Of a stretch of DNA of 37,135 nt, positions 9,461 to 18,435 are shown piece by piece (the first letter of the stretch is position 1; the number at the start of each line of letters is the position of its first letter). Source of the DNA: Ramlibacter aquaticus (GTDB lineage: Bacteria > Pseudomonadota > Gammaproteobacteria > Burkholderiales > Burkholderiaceae_C); contig NZ_JADDOJ010000037.1 of assembly GCF_015159745.1 (NCBI RefSeq), positions 1-37,135 on the forward strand, read 5' to 3'. The translations under genes were made by a program, and so were the position numbers. The notes beneath the pieces are model-generated. The model ran no database searches. It saw only the letters and a list, made by a program, of their open reading frames with translations, and was not told where the DNA came from.

Positions 9461-12400
9461 TTGTCCCCGCTCCAGATCACGTTCCCTGAATCCCTGCCAG
9501 TCTCCGCCCGGCGCGAGGAGATCATGGCCGCCATGCAGGCGCACCAGGTGGTGATCGTCTGCGGCGAAACGGGCTCGGGCAAGACCACGCAGCTGCCCAA
9601 GATCGCGCTCGCGCTGGGCCGGGGCAAGTTGAATGCGGCCCCCGGCCAGCCGGGCAAGCTGATCGGCCACACCCAGCCGCGCCGCATCGCCGCCTCCAGC
9701 GTGGCCAAGCGCATCGCCGAGGAGCTGAAGACGCCGCTGGGCGAGGTGGTGGGCTTCAAGGTCCGCTTCCAGGACCGGCTCTCGCGCGACGCCTCGGTCA
9801 AGCTGATGACGGACGGCATCCTGCTGGCCGAGACGCAGACCGACCCGCTGCTCAAGGCCTACGACACGCTGATCATCGACGAGGCGCACGAGCGCAGCCT
9901 CAACATCGACTTCCTGCTCGGCTACCTCAAGCAGATCCTGCCCAGGCGGCCGGACCTGAAGCTGGTGGTGACCTCGGCCACCATCGACGCCGAGCGCTTC
10001 GCGAAGCACTTCGAGTCGGCGGCCGGCCCGGCGCCGGTGCTGTATGTCTCCGGCCGCACCTTCCCGGTGGAGCAGCGCTGGCGCCCGTTCGAGGAGACGC
10101 GCGAGCGCGGCCTGAACGAGGCCATCGCCGAGGCGGTGGACGAGCTCTGGCAGGGCGCGCGGGGCGGCGACATCCTGGTCTTCCTGCCCGGCGAGCGCGA
10201 GATCCGCGAGGCGGCGGACCACCTGCGCGGCCACCTCTCGCACAGCCCGCTCACCCGCGGCACCGAGGTGCTGCCGCTGTTCGCCCGCCTGTCGCAGGCC
10301 GAGCAGGACCGCATCTTCGACGGCCACAGCGGCCGCCGCATCGTGCTGGCCACCAACGTGGCCGAGACCTCGCTCACGGTGCCGGGCATCCGCTACGTGA
10401 TCGATGCCGGTACCGCGCGGGTGAAGCGCTACAGCTTCCGCAGCAAGGTGGAGCAACTGCTGGTCGAGCCCGTGAGCCAGGCGGCCGCCAACCAGCGCGC
10501 GGGCCGCTGCGGCCGGGTGGCCGACGGCATCTGCATCCGGCTCTACGACGAGGCCGACTTCAACGGCCGGCCGCGCTTCACCGACCCGGAGATCCTGCGC
10601 TCCTCGCTGGCCGGCGTCATCCTGCGCATGAAGTCGCTGGGCCTGGGCGACGTGGAGGCCTTCCCCTTCCTGGAGGCGCCGTCCCGCCGCGCCATCACCG
10701 ACGGCTACCAGCTGCTCAACGAGCTGGGCGCCGTGGACGACAACAACGTGCTCACGCCCATGGGCCGCGAGCTGGCCCGCCTGCCGCTGGACCCGCGGGT
10801 GGGCCGCATGATCCTGGAGGCGCGCGAGCGCGGCGCCCTGCAGGAGGTGCTGGTCATCGCCGCCGCCATGTCCGTGCAGGACGTGCGGGACCGGCCCATG
10901 GACCAGCAGGCCCAGGCCGACCAGCAGCACGCCAAGTTCGACGACGAGAAGAGCGAGTTCAGCGGCTACGTGACGCTATGGAACTGGCTGGACAAGGCCC
11001 GCGGCGGCCACGGCAGCGAGCACCGCCTGTCGAACCGGCAGTACGAGCAGCTGCTGCGGCAGAACTACGTCAACGTGCGCCGGGTGCGCGAGTGGCGCGA
11101 CATCCACAGCCAGCTGCTGACCGTGGTCACCGAGCACCGCTGGCCGCTGAACACCGAGCCGGCCTCCTACGAGGCGATCCACAAGAGCATGCTGGCCGGC
11201 CTGCTGGGCAACATCGGCTGGAAGATGGAGGACGAAGAGGTCTACCTGGGGGCGCGCGGCATCAAGTTCCACCGCCACCCGGGCGCCCACCTGAAGAAGC
11301 GGCCCGGCCGCTGGGTGGTCTGCGCCGAACTGGTGGAGACGGCGCGCCTCTTCGGCCGCGGCATGGCCAACATCGACCCGCAGTGGGTGGAGGAGGTCGC
11401 CGGCCACCTGCTGCGCAAGCAGCTGCTGGACCCGCACTGGGAGAAGAAGGCGGCCGAGGTGGTGGCCCTGGAGCGGGCCACCCTGTACGGCCTCGTGATC
11501 TACAGCGGGCGGCGCGTGCCCTTCGCCCGCGTGGACGTGGCCGGCGCGCGCGAGGTCTTCATCCGCGAGGGCCTGGTCGCCGGCCAGTGGGACACGCGCC
11601 TGCCTTTCCTGGCGGCCAACCGCAAGCTGGTGCGCCAGGTGGAGGAGCTGGAGCACAAGTCGCGGCGCCAGGACGTGCTGGTGGACGACGAGCTGATCTA
11701 CGCCTTCTACGACGCCAAGCTGCCCAAGGACGTGTTCAACGGCGCGACCTTCGAGCACTGGTTCCGCGAGGCCTCGCGCGCCGACCCGCAGCTGCTGCGC
11801 CTGTCGCGCGACGAGCTGATGCGGCACGAGGCCGCGGGCATCACCACCGACGCCTTCCCGCGCACCCTGCGCCTGGGTGGCGTGGACTGCGCGGCCGAGT
11901 ACCTGCACGCGCCCGGCGATGCCCGCGACGGCCTCACCGTCTCGGTGCCGCTGTTCGTGCTGAACCAGGTCGCCGAGGAGCGGGCCGAGTGGCTGGTGCC
12001 CGGCATGCTCAAGGACAAGGTGCAGGCCCTGCTCAAGAGCCTGCCGCAGCGTCCGCGCTCGCGCTTCGTGCCGCTGCCCGAGTCGGCGTCGCGCATCGCG
12101 CAGCTGCTGGCCGAAGGCGGCCGCTGGGCCGAGGGCTCGCTGGTGGATGCCCTGCTCAAGCAGGTTCGCGACGAGACCAGCCTGGACGTCAAGCGGGCCG
12201 ACTTCAAGCTGGACATGCTGCCCGCGCACCTGTTCATGAACTTCCGCATCGTCGACGAGCACGGGCGCCAGCTCGGCATGGCGCGCAACCTGGGTGCCCT
12301 CAAGGCGGAGTGGGGCGCCAAGGCCCGCGGTGCCTTCCAGGCCCTGGCGGGCATGAAGGTGGCTGCTGCGCAGGGGGGCGGCGAGCCGGCTTCGCAGGGC

Positions 12401-13393
12401 ACGAGCGCGCCGGCGGGCGGGCGCGGCACGGCCCCGGGCCGGGGCGGCGCCACGGGCGCCGAGGCCGCGACCCGTGCAGGGGGCGGCGCGCCGGCCGGGC
12501 AGGGCACTCGCCCGGGCCCGGCGGGCGCCACCGCCGCGCCGGCCGACCAGCGCTACACCGCCTGGACCTTCGGCGAACTGCCGGAGCTGATGGAAGTGCG
12601 CAAGGGCGGCGTGAGCCTGGTCGGCTTTCCCGCGCTGGTCGACCAGGGCGACGCGGTCGTCATCGAGGTCTTCGACGAGCCCGACGTCGCGGCCGCCAGG
12701 CACAGGGCGGGGCTGCGCCGCCTGTTCGCCCTGCAGATCCGCGACGCGCTCAAGTACCTGGAAAAGAACATTCCCGACCTGCAGAAGATGGCCGTGGCCT
12801 TCATGCCGCTGGGCACCGCCGAGGAACTCAAGGCACAGGTCATCGACGTGGCCCTGGACCGGGCCTTCCTGCAGGGCGAGCTGCCGCAGGACGCTGCCGC
12901 CTTCGAGCGCCTGCTGGGCGAGGGGCGGGCCCGCCTGACGCTGATCGCCAACGAGGTGGCCCGGCTGGCCGCGGCCATCCTGGTGGACTACCAGGCCGCG
13001 ACCCGCAAGCTCAAGGACACGCGCAACCAGCCCGAGGTCTCGGCCGACGTCACGCAGCAGCTGCAGCGCCTGATGCCCAAGCGCTTCCTGGCCGTCACGC
13101 CCTGGGCGCAGCTGCAGCACCTGCCGCGCTACCTCAAGGCCGTCACGCTGCGGCTGGACAAGCTGCGCGCCGACGCGGCGCGCGATGCGGCCCGCATGGC
13201 CGAGCTGCGGCCGCAGGAGCAGCGCTACTGGCGCCTGGTGGCCGAGCGCAAGGGCGCGGTGGACGCGCGCATGCAGGAGTTGCGCTGGCTCCTGGAGGAG
13301 CTGCGCGTGAGCTTCTTTGCCCAGGAGCTGCGCACGCCGCAGCCGGTGAGCGTCAAGCGCCTGGACAAGGTCTGGGCCCAGCTGGCCGGCTGA
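9461..13393 (+). CDS. hrpA: ATP-dependent RNA helicase HrpA
   Basis: This DEAH-box RNA helicase has 1310 residues, the usual length of bacterial HrpA. It has Walker A GETGSGKT (35-42), DEAH at 140-143, the SAT motif in VVTSATIDAERF, motif V in LATNVAETSLTVPGI and motif VI QRAGRCGR. Helicase-associated and OB-fold regions follow, then the long HrpA-specific C-terminal domain (DUF3418-type, ending KRLDKVWAQLAG). The start is uncertain. TTG 9461 keeps the conserved FPESLPVSARREEI lead-in, which ATG 9524 would delete, but no ribosome-binding site is visible. A Gly/Ala/Pro-rich stretch of about 60 residues (roughly 968-1028) looks like a flexible insert. Confidence 0.94.
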   Translation: MSPLQITFPESLPVSARREEIMAAMQAHQVVIVCGETGSGKTTQLPKIALALGRGKLNAAPGQPGKLIGHTQPRRIAASSVAKRIAEELKTPLGEVVGFKVRFQDRLSRDASVKLMTDGILLAETQTDPLLKAYDTLIIDEAHERSLNIDFLLGYLKQILPRRPDLKLVVTSATIDAERFAKHFESAAGPAPVLYVSGRTFPVEQRWRPFEETRERGLNEAIAEAVDELWQGARGGDILVFLPGEREIREAADHLRGHLSHSPLTRGTEVLPLFARLSQAEQDRIFDGHSGRRIVLATNVAETSLTVPGIRYVIDAGTARVKRYSFRSKVEQLLVEPVSQAAANQRAGRCGRVADGICIRLYDEADFNGRPRFTDPEILRSSLAGVILRMKSLGLGDVEAFPFLEAPSRRAITDGYQLLNELGAVDDNNVLTPMGRELARLPLDPRVGRMILEARERGALQEVLVIAAAMSVQDVRDRPMDQQAQADQQHAKFDDEKSEFSGYVTLWNWLDKARGGHGSEHRLSNRQYEQLLRQNYVNVRRVREWRDIHSQLLTVVTEHRWPLNTEPASYEAIHKSMLAGLLGNIGWKMEDEEVYLGARGIKFHRHPGAHLKKRPGRWVVCAELVETARLFGRGMANIDPQWVEEVAGHLLRKQLLDPHWEKKAAEVVALERATLYGLVIYSGRRVPFARVDVAGAREVFIREGLVAGQWDTRLPFLAANRKLVRQVEELEHKSRRQDVLVDDELIYAFYDAKLPKDVFNGATFEHWFREASRADPQLLRLSRDELMRHEAAGITTDAFPRTLRLGGVDCAAEYLHAPGDARDGLTVSVPLFVLNQVAEERAEWLVPGMLKDKVQALLKSLPQRPRSRFVPLPESASRIAQLLAEGGRWAEGSLVDALLKQVRDETSLDVKRADFKLDMLPAHLFMNFRIVDEHGRQLGMARNLGALKAEWGAKARGAFQALAGMKVAAAQGGGEPASQGTSAPAGGRGTAPGRGGATGAEAATRAGGGAPAGQGTRPGPAGATAAPADQRYTAWTFGELPELMEVRKGGVSLVGFPALVDQGDAVVIEVFDEPDVAAARHRAGLRRLFALQIRDALKYLEKNIPDLQKMAVAFMPLGTAEELKAQVIDVALDRAFLQGELPQDAAAFERLLGEGRARLTLIANEVARLAAAILVDYQAATRKLKDTRNQPEVSADVTQQLQRLMPKRFLAVTPWAQLQHLPRYLKAVTLRLDKLRADAARDAARMAELRPQEQRYWRLVAERKGAVDARMQELRWLLEELRVSFFAQELRTPQPVSVKRLDKVWAQLAG

Positions 13394-13414
13394 GCCCGCC
13401 GGTCAGAGCCGGCC
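13384..13414. terminator. Hairpin spanning the hrpA and DUF3309 stop codons
   Basis: A perfect 8-bp inverted repeat (GGCCGGCT / AGCCGGCC) with a 15-base loop covers both convergent stop codons. It could act in both directions. No T-run is present. Confidence 0.35.
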
Positions 13415-13561
13415 CATCAGCAGCAGCACGACCAGGATCAGCACCACCAGGCCCAGGCCGCCCGAGGGCCCGTAGCCCCAGCTGCGGCTGTGCGGCCAGG
13501 TCGGCAGGGCGCCGACCAGCAGCAGCACCAGCACGATGAGCAGGATGAGCGAAAGCGACAT
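13403..13561 (-). CDS. DUF3309-type small membrane protein
   Basis: A 52-residue peptide has two hydrophobic helices (MSLSLILLIVLVLLLVGALP and LGLVVLILVVLLL) joined by a polar turn containing WPHSRSWGYGPSGG. The turn, with its P-W-x-x-SxxWGYxPSGG pattern, is the hallmark of the DUF3309 family of tiny bacterial membrane proteins, whose function is not known. GGAG lies 6 bases before the ATG at 13561 on this strand, supporting real translation. It converges on hrpA with a 9-base gap and is separate from the aminotransferase gene downstream of the next gap. Confidence 0.85.
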   Translation of the reverse strand: MSLSLILLIVLVLLLVGALPTWPHSRSWGYGPSGGLGLVVLILVVLLLMGRL

Positions 13562-13675
13562 GGAGGTCTCCCGGGTTGTTGCGGAGCCTCCATGCTGTGG
13601 CGCGGCAGGCGGCTGGCGCGACGGCGCAGGGCGACGTCGCCGGTCAGGCTGCGCCGTGCCGCGCTGTGGGACGCC

Positions 13676-14851
13676 CTAGAGCCGGGCCAGGCGCCCCAGC
13701 GCGGCGCGCAGCGTTTCGTCCTTCTTGGCGAAGCAAAAGCGCACCACGCGCTGCTCGAACCCGCCGCCGTAGAAGGCCGACATGGGGATCGCCGCCACGC
13801 CGATCTCGCGCACCAGCCATTCGCAGAACGCCGGCTCGGACAGGTCCGACACGCGCGAGATGTCGGCGCACTGGAAATAGGTGCCCTCGCAGGGCAGCAG
13901 GTCCAGCCGGGTGCGGGCCAGGCCCTCGCGGAACAGGTCGCGCTTGCGCTGGTAGAAGGCCGGCAGCTCGCGCGCCGGAGCCGGGTCTGCCATGTAGCGG
14001 GCGATGCCGTGCTGCACCGGCGTGTTGACGGTGAACACGTTGAACTGGTGCACCTTGCGGAATTCCGCCGTCAGCGCGGCGGGAGCGGCCACGTAGCCCA
14101 CCTTCCAGCCCGTGACGTGGAAGGTCTTGCCGAAACTGGAGACGATGAAGCCCCGTGCGGCCAGGCCCGGGAAGCGGGCGATGCTCTGGTGCTCGCGGCC
14201 GTCGAAGACCATGTGCTCGTAGACCTCGTCGCTGATGACCAGCACCTCGGTCGGGGCCAGCAGCTCCTCGAGCCGACCCATGTCCTGGGCGCTCCAGCAG
14301 GTGCCGCTGGGGTTGTGCGGGGTGTTCACCAGGATCGCCCGCGTGCGCGGGGTGATGGCCGCGGCGATGCGGTCGAAATCGGGACGGAAGCTGTGCGGGG
14401 TGAGCGGCACGCGCACCACCGTGCCGCCGGCCAGCGCGATGTTGGGCACGTAGCTGTCGTAGCAGGGCTCGAGCACGATCACCTCGTCCCCAGGGCGCAC
14501 CACCGCCAGCACGGCGGTGATGATGGCCTGCGTGGCGCCGGCGGTGATGGTGATCTCGGTGGCGGTGTCGTAGCGCCGGCCGTAGAAATCCTGCAGCTTC
14601 GCGGCCACCGCCGTGCGCAGCGGCGCCACCCCGGCCATGGGCGGGTACTGGTTCAGGCCTTCCAGCATGGCCGCGTTGACCCCCTGCACCAGGGCCGGGT
14701 CGCAGTCGAAATCGGGGAAGCCCTGGCCCAGGTTGACGGCGCCGTGCTCGGCCGCCAGGGCCGACATCACGGTGAAGATGGTGGTGCCGACTTCGGGCAG
14801 CTTGGTCTGCAGGGCGGGCGTGTGCACCCGTGCGACGCGCTCAGATTCCAT
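13676..14851 (-). CDS. PLP-dependent aminotransferase, methionine/kynurenine aminotransferase-like (class I/II)
   Basis: This 391-residue fold-type I aminotransferase is probably of the YbdL/methionine or kynurenine transaminase type. Signature segments are NLGQGFPDFDCDP near residue 40, NQYPPMAGVAPLR, the PLP-ring tyrosine region EPCYDSY, NTPHNPSGT, the Asp-containing VISDEVYEH, and the Schiff-base Lys242 in SSFGKTFHVTGWKVGY. Arg near the C-terminus (VRFCFAKKDETL) would bind the carboxylate. It starts at ATG 14851, overlapping the last 11 bases of cysB, so the two are likely translationally coupled. Association with CysB fits a methionine/sulfur role (for example transamination of ketomethylthiobutyrate), but that is inference from position. 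Confidence 0.92.
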   Translation of the reverse strand: MESERVARVHTPALQTKLPEVGTTIFTVMSALAAEHGAVNLGQGFPDFDCDPALVQGVNAAMLEGLNQYPPMAGVAPLRTAVAAKLQDFYGRRYDTATEITITAGATQAIITAVLAVVRPGDEVIVLEPCYDSYVPNIALAGGTVVRVPLTPHSFRPDFDRIAAAITPRTRAILVNTPHNPSGTCWSAQDMGRLEELLAPTEVLVISDEVYEHMVFDGREHQSIARFPGLAARGFIVSSFGKTFHVTGWKVGYVAAPAALTAEFRKVHQFNVFTVNTPVQHGIARYMADPAPARELPAFYQRKRDLFREGLARTRLDLLPCEGTYFQCADISRVSDLSEPAFCEWLVREIGVAAIPMSAFYGGGFEQRVVRFCFAKKDETLRAALGRLARL

Positions 14852-15785
14852 AGTCGTTGGTGTGGCCGCTCATGGCCTTGGCGATGAGGTTGCGGTCCAG
14901 CCGGGGCGAGAGCAGCTCGGCGAACTTGAAGACGAAGTTGCGCAGGTAGGCGCTGCGCTTGAAGGCCACCCGCGCCACGTTCTGCCCGAAGAGCGTGCCC
15001 AGCGGACGCACCGCCAGTTCGCTGCCCGCAGGCTCGTCGCGCACTGACATCTCGGCCACGATGCCGATGCCCAGCCCCAGCCGCACGTAGGTCTTGATCA
15101 CGTCCGAGTCGATGGCTTCCAGCGCGATGCGCGGCTCCAGCTTGCGCTGGGCGAACGCGGTGTCTATGCGCGTGCGGCCGGTGAACGAGGGGTGGTAGGT
15201 GATGATGGGCTCGGTGGCCAGGTCTTCCAGGCTGATGCGCTCCTTGGTGGCCAGCGGATGGCTGCGCGGCAGCACCAGCACGTGCTCCCATTCGTAGCAG
15301 GGCAGGGTGACCAGGTCCTGGTAGTGGTCCAGCGATTCGGTGGCGATGCCGATCTCGGCGATCTCGTCCAGCACCATGCGCGCGACCTGGTCGGGCGAGC
15401 CCTGGTGCAGCGTGACGTTGACCTTGGGGTAGGCCTCGCGCAGCTTGGCCACGGGCACGGGCAGCACGTAGCGGGCCTGGGTGTGCGTGGTGGCGATGGA
15501 GAGCGTTCCGCTGTCCTCCGCACTGAACTGTTCGCCGATGCGCTTGAGGTTGCCGACCTCGCGCATGATCAGCTCGATGCTCTTGATCACGTGCTGGCCG
15601 GGCTCGGTGACGCGCTTGAGCCGCTTGCCGTGGCGGGCGAAGATCTCCACGCCGAGTTCTTCCTCGAGTTCGATGATCGCCTTGGAGACGCCGGGCTGCG
15701 AGGTGTGCAGGGCCTTGGCCGCCTCCGTCAGGTTCAGGTTGCGGCGCACCGCCTCCTGCACGAATCGGAACTGGTGGAGATTCAT
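14841..15785 (-). CDS. cysB: CysB-type LysR-family regulator of sulfur assimilation
   Basis: The 314-residue regulator has the N-terminal winged helix (MNLHQFRFVQEAVRRNLNLTEAAKALHTSQPGVSKAI) typical of CysB/Cbl, which bind N-acetylserine or related signals and activate sulfate uptake and reduction genes. CysB-specific segments include the ligand-domain stretch SIATTHTQARYVLP and the hinge region ITYHPSFTGRTRIDTAF. Length is close to the CysB norm (about 310-324). The likely target is the sulfate operon some 10 kb away at 3092-6972. Cbl is the alternative name within the same family; with only one copy in view CysB is preferred. Confidence 0.94.
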   Translation of the reverse strand: MNLHQFRFVQEAVRRNLNLTEAAKALHTSQPGVSKAIIELEEELGVEIFARHGKRLKRVTEPGQHVIKSIELIMREVGNLKRIGEQFSAEDSGTLSIATTHTQARYVLPVPVAKLREAYPKVNVTLHQGSPDQVARMVLDEIAEIGIATESLDHYQDLVTLPCYEWEHVLVLPRSHPLATKERISLEDLATEPIITYHPSFTGRTRIDTAFAQRKLEPRIALEAIDSDVIKTYVRLGLGIGIVAEMSVRDEPAGSELAVRPLGTLFGQNVARVAFKRSAYLRNFVFKFAELLSPRLDRNLIAKAMSGHTNDYGI

Positions 15786-15834
15786 ACTTGATCTCTTCTA
15801 AGCGAAGCGATCATTATGCACCAGCCAATCTAAG
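15786..15834 (-). promoter_or_regulatory. Intergenic leader of cysB with -10 candidate
   Basis: These 49 bases are AT-richer than their surroundings. On the minus strand CATAAT (15813-15818) could be a -10 element about 27 bases before the ATG, and AGAAGAG is a plausible ribosome-binding site. A separate promoter here would free cysB from the lptF-lptG-cbiX transcript upstream of it. No clear -35 was found. Confidence 0.35.
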
Positions 15835-16197
15835 TCAGCCGACGCCCTCGAGCACCAGCCGGGCCAGCAGGTCCAGCACGCGGGGGTCTTCGCCGACCGC
15901 GGGCAGCACCTCCACGGCCAGCGTGGGGTGGGCCTCGCGAAGCTGGGCCACCAGGCCGGGCAGGTCCTCGCGGGCGTGCTTGCCGGTGCCCAGGAACATG
16001 GGCAACACGACCAGCTGGCGGGCCCCGGCCGCGGCGAGGCGCCGGCCGGCCTCCGCCATGTCGGGCGCCTGCAGTTCCAGGAAGCCGCATTCGACCAGGG
16101 CGCCGGACGCCCGCACCCGGGCGGCCACGGCATCCATGGGGGCGCGCCACAGCGGATCCCGCGAGCCGTGGCCGAAAAGCAGGATGCCGCGCGTCAT
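15835..16197 (-). CDS. cbiX: CbiX/SirB-type sirohydrochlorin chelatase-like protein
   Basis: A 120-residue single-domain chelatase of the short CbiX (CbiXS/SirB) type would insert cobalt, nickel or iron into sirohydrochlorin. The N-terminus MTRGILLFGHGSRDP holds the invariant metal-binding His10, and LVVLPMFLGTGKHAREDLP contains the second conserved His. The downstream neighbour is cysB, and sirohydrochlorin ferrochelatase activity would supply siroheme for sulfite reductase, so an iron role is plausible but not shown. Its ATG overlaps the lptG stop as ATGA, so it is translated behind an LPS-export gene. The ion cannot be deduced from sequence. Confidence 0.88.
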   Translation of the reverse strand: MTRGILLFGHGSRDPLWRAPMDAVAARVRASGALVECGFLELQAPDMAEAGRRLAAAGARQLVVLPMFLGTGKHAREDLPGLVAQLREAHPTLAVEVLPAVGEDPRVLDLLARLVLEGVG

Positions 16198-17300
16198 CGC
16201 CGCAGCACCAGCCAGCCGAACGCGGCGAGCGAGAACAGGGTGTAGATCAGGCCCGGCGCGCCCGCGGCCAGCCAGGGCTGCCAGGCGCGCAGGTTGCCGA
16301 TGTAGCCGAACACGTTGTTGAGCAGGAAGAAGCTGATGCCGATCAGCACCCCGATGAAGACATAGGTGGTGATGCCGCGCTGGCGGAAGTGCAGGTAGGC
16401 GAAGGGCAGGGCCAGCACCACCATCACCAGGCAGCTCAGGGGGTAGAAGACCTTGCGCCAGAACTCGATCTCGTAGCGCTGCGAGGTCTGGTTGTTGGCT
16501 TCCAGGTGGCGCATGTACTGGAACAGGTCGATGGTGGCCATGCGGTCGGGCTGCAGCAGGGCGACGGAGACCATCTCCTGCGTGATCTCGGTCGGCCAGC
16601 GGAAGCTGGGCATGCGGGTGCGCTCCACGTGGGCCCCGCCCGGGCCCTGGGTGCTGAACTCGGTGCGCTCCGCGTCCTCGAGCAGCCAGGCGTCGTCGTC
16701 GCGGGCGAAGCGCCCGCGCGGGGCCTGGGTGATGCTGACCAGGAAGCCCCGCGTGTCGGATTCGATGATGCGCACGCCCTGCATGTTGCCCTCGGGCGTG
16801 AGCGCCTTCACGTTCACGTTGTAGGTGTGCCAGGCCTGCCGCTCCTTGAGCCAGGCGCCGGTCTGGCCGATGCTGATGCGGCCTTCCAGCCGGGCCTTGA
16901 GCAGCTGCCCCGCGCGGTCCGCCATGGGGGCGAGGTAGTCGCCGGTGGCGAAGGTGGCCACGGTGAAGATCAGCCCGAGCAGCAGCAGGCTGCGCAGCGC
17001 GCGCCCGGGGCCCAGGCCGCTGGTGCGCAGGATGGTGTATTCGGAGCTCTGCGCCAGCCGGGCCATCACGAAGATGGTGCCGATCAGCACCGCGATGGGC
17101 AGCAGTTCGTACAGGTGGCTGGGCACCATCAGCGCCACGTACACCAGGGCCTGGGTGAGGCGGTAGCTGGTGACGCCACGGCTCAGGTTGGGCAGTTCGT
17201 CGACGAAGTCGAAGAAGAAGAACAGCGCCAGGAAGCCGGCGGCCACGAAGGCCACCGCGGCGAAGACCTCGCGGTAGATCAGACGGCGCAGGGTCTTCAA
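16194..17300 (-). CDS. lptG: LPS export ABC transporter permease LptG
   Basis: This inner-membrane subunit of the LptB2FG complex extracts lipopolysaccharide and passes it to LptC/LptA. The 368-residue protein has an N-terminal helix pair starting right after KTLRRLIYREVFAAVAF, a long periplasmic beta-jellyroll (roughly residues 120-270), then three C-terminal helices. The start is TTG at 17300, which overlaps the lptF stop (TTGA). An ORF start further upstream would add Ala/Gly-rich sequence unlike the family. A 4-base overlap with the chelatase gene follows. Confidence 0.93.
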   Translation of the reverse strand: MKTLRRLIYREVFAAVAFVAAGFLALFFFFDFVDELPNLSRGVTSYRLTQALVYVALMVPSHLYELLPIAVLIGTIFVMARLAQSSEYTILRTSGLGPGRALRSLLLLGLIFTVATFATGDYLAPMADRAGQLLKARLEGRISIGQTGAWLKERQAWHTYNVNVKALTPEGNMQGVRIIESDTRGFLVSITQAPRGRFARDDDAWLLEDAERTEFSTQGPGGAHVERTRMPSFRWPTEITQEMVSVALLQPDRMATIDLFQYMRHLEANNQTSQRYEIEFWRKVFYPLSCLVMVVLALPFAYLHFRQRGITTYVFIGVLIGISFFLLNNVFGYIGNLRAWQPWLAAGAPGLIYTLFSLAAFGWLVLRR

Positions 17301-18403
17301 GCCGTGCCCCCGGCGCGCCGGCGCGGCAGCAGGGCCCGCAAGGTCCAGGCGTTGTGCTGCTTGGCCAGCCACAGGCCCGACAGCAGCAGCACCCCGCCGT
17401 GCAGCCCCAGCATGTAGGGCACCAGCCGCACGCTGCCGCTGGCGACCCAGCTCTGGCCCAGGTTCAGCAGGTTAAAGTAGACGATGAAGGCGAACAGGGC
17501 GAACACCAGGTTGCCGCTGCGCCCCACGCGCGGGTTCACGCTGGAGACCGTCACCGCGATGACCACGAAGTTGAGCGAGGCCAGCGCCAGGCCCAGGCGC
17601 CAGCCGAGTTCACCCAGGTTGGCGTTGGTGGGCCGGGTGACCAGCGTCCAGGTGCCCAGGCTCTTGGCGGGCATGTCGTCGTGGTTGCCCATCTCGGCGG
17701 CGCCGATGCGGTTGAGGTATTCCTCGAACTCGCTCACCCGCAGCTGCGGGTCCTTGCCGGTGGTGCTCTCCATGCGCTGGCCGTTGGACAGCAGAAGGAA
17801 CTGGCTGTCGCCCTCGGTCACCACCCGGCCGCTGCGCGCCGAGGTGACGGTCTCGCGGCCATGCTCGTTGGTGGAGATGAAGATGTTCTTGCCCGACTTG
17901 TTGTCCGGCGTGTCCTTGTCCAGGAAGAAGACGCGGGTGCCGCTGGCCGACTCCTGGAACTGCCCGGGCGCCACCCGCTCCAGGTCGCCCCGCTTGCCGT
18001 AGCGGTCCTTGAGGTCCTGCGTCTGCGCATTCGCCCAGGGCCAGACCAGCAGGGCCAGCGCCGTGATGGCGACCAGGATGGGCCAGGCGAACCGGAACAG
18101 CGGGCCCAGGAAGGCCGACAGGCCGCGCCCGGCGCCGAACCAGATCACGGTCTCGCTGTCGCTGTACATGCGCGAGAGGGTGCCCACGATGGCGATGAAC
18201 AGGGACAGGGTCAGGATGGGCGGCAGGTAGCCCAGCACGGCGTAGCCCATCACCATCAGGATGTCCTTGGGGTCCACGCTGCCGCGCGTGGCCAGGTTCA
18301 GGGTGCGGATCAGGGTCATCGTCATCACGATGGTGACCAGGACCACCAGGGTCGCGCCGAATCCGCGGGCGAGTTCCTTGCGCAGGGACGAATGGAATAA
18401 CAT
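17297..18403 (-). CDS. lptF: LPS export ABC transporter permease LptF
   Basis: This is the partner permease of LptG. The 368-residue protein begins MLFHSSLRKELARGFGATLVVLV, the family's N-terminal coupling helix and first membrane span. A periplasmic jellyroll and C-terminal helices (LNFVVIAVTVSSVNPR; LVFALFAFIVYFNLL) follow. ATG 18403 is preferred to a GTG four codons earlier because it matches known LptF starts. It is divergent from pepA with only 32 bases between start codons, as commonly seen for lptF and pepA in proteobacteria. Its promoter must overlap the pepA leader or coding sequence. Confidence 0.94.
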   Translation of the reverse strand: MLFHSSLRKELARGFGATLVVLVTIVMTMTLIRTLNLATRGSVDPKDILMVMGYAVLGYLPPILTLSLFIAIVGTLSRMYSDSETVIWFGAGRGLSAFLGPLFRFAWPILVAITALALLVWPWANAQTQDLKDRYGKRGDLERVAPGQFQESASGTRVFFLDKDTPDNKSGKNIFISTNEHGRETVTSARSGRVVTEGDSQFLLLSNGQRMESTTGKDPQLRVSEFEEYLNRIGAAEMGNHDDMPAKSLGTWTLVTRPTNANLGELGWRLGLALASLNFVVIAVTVSSVNPRVGRSGNLVFALFAFIVYFNLLNLGQSWVASGSVRLVPYMLGLHGGVLLLSGLWLAKQHNAWTLRALLPRRRAGGTA

Positions 18404-18435
18404 CGGCGCGGCCAAGCCTCACAAAACCCCGGATT

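Noticed and set aside
7829..10930. A minus-strand frame of 1033 codons over argA and hrpA
   Set aside because: It crosses two well-supported genes in the wrong frame and shows only GC-biased composition.
10976..13120. A minus-strand frame of 714 codons inside hrpA
   Set aside because: It is antisense to conserved helicase sequence and has no family signature.
15788..16321. Plus-strand open frame of 177 codons over the chelatase gene
   Set aside because: It is antisense to a protein with clear CbiX motifs, and its product is Arg/Ser-rich without features.
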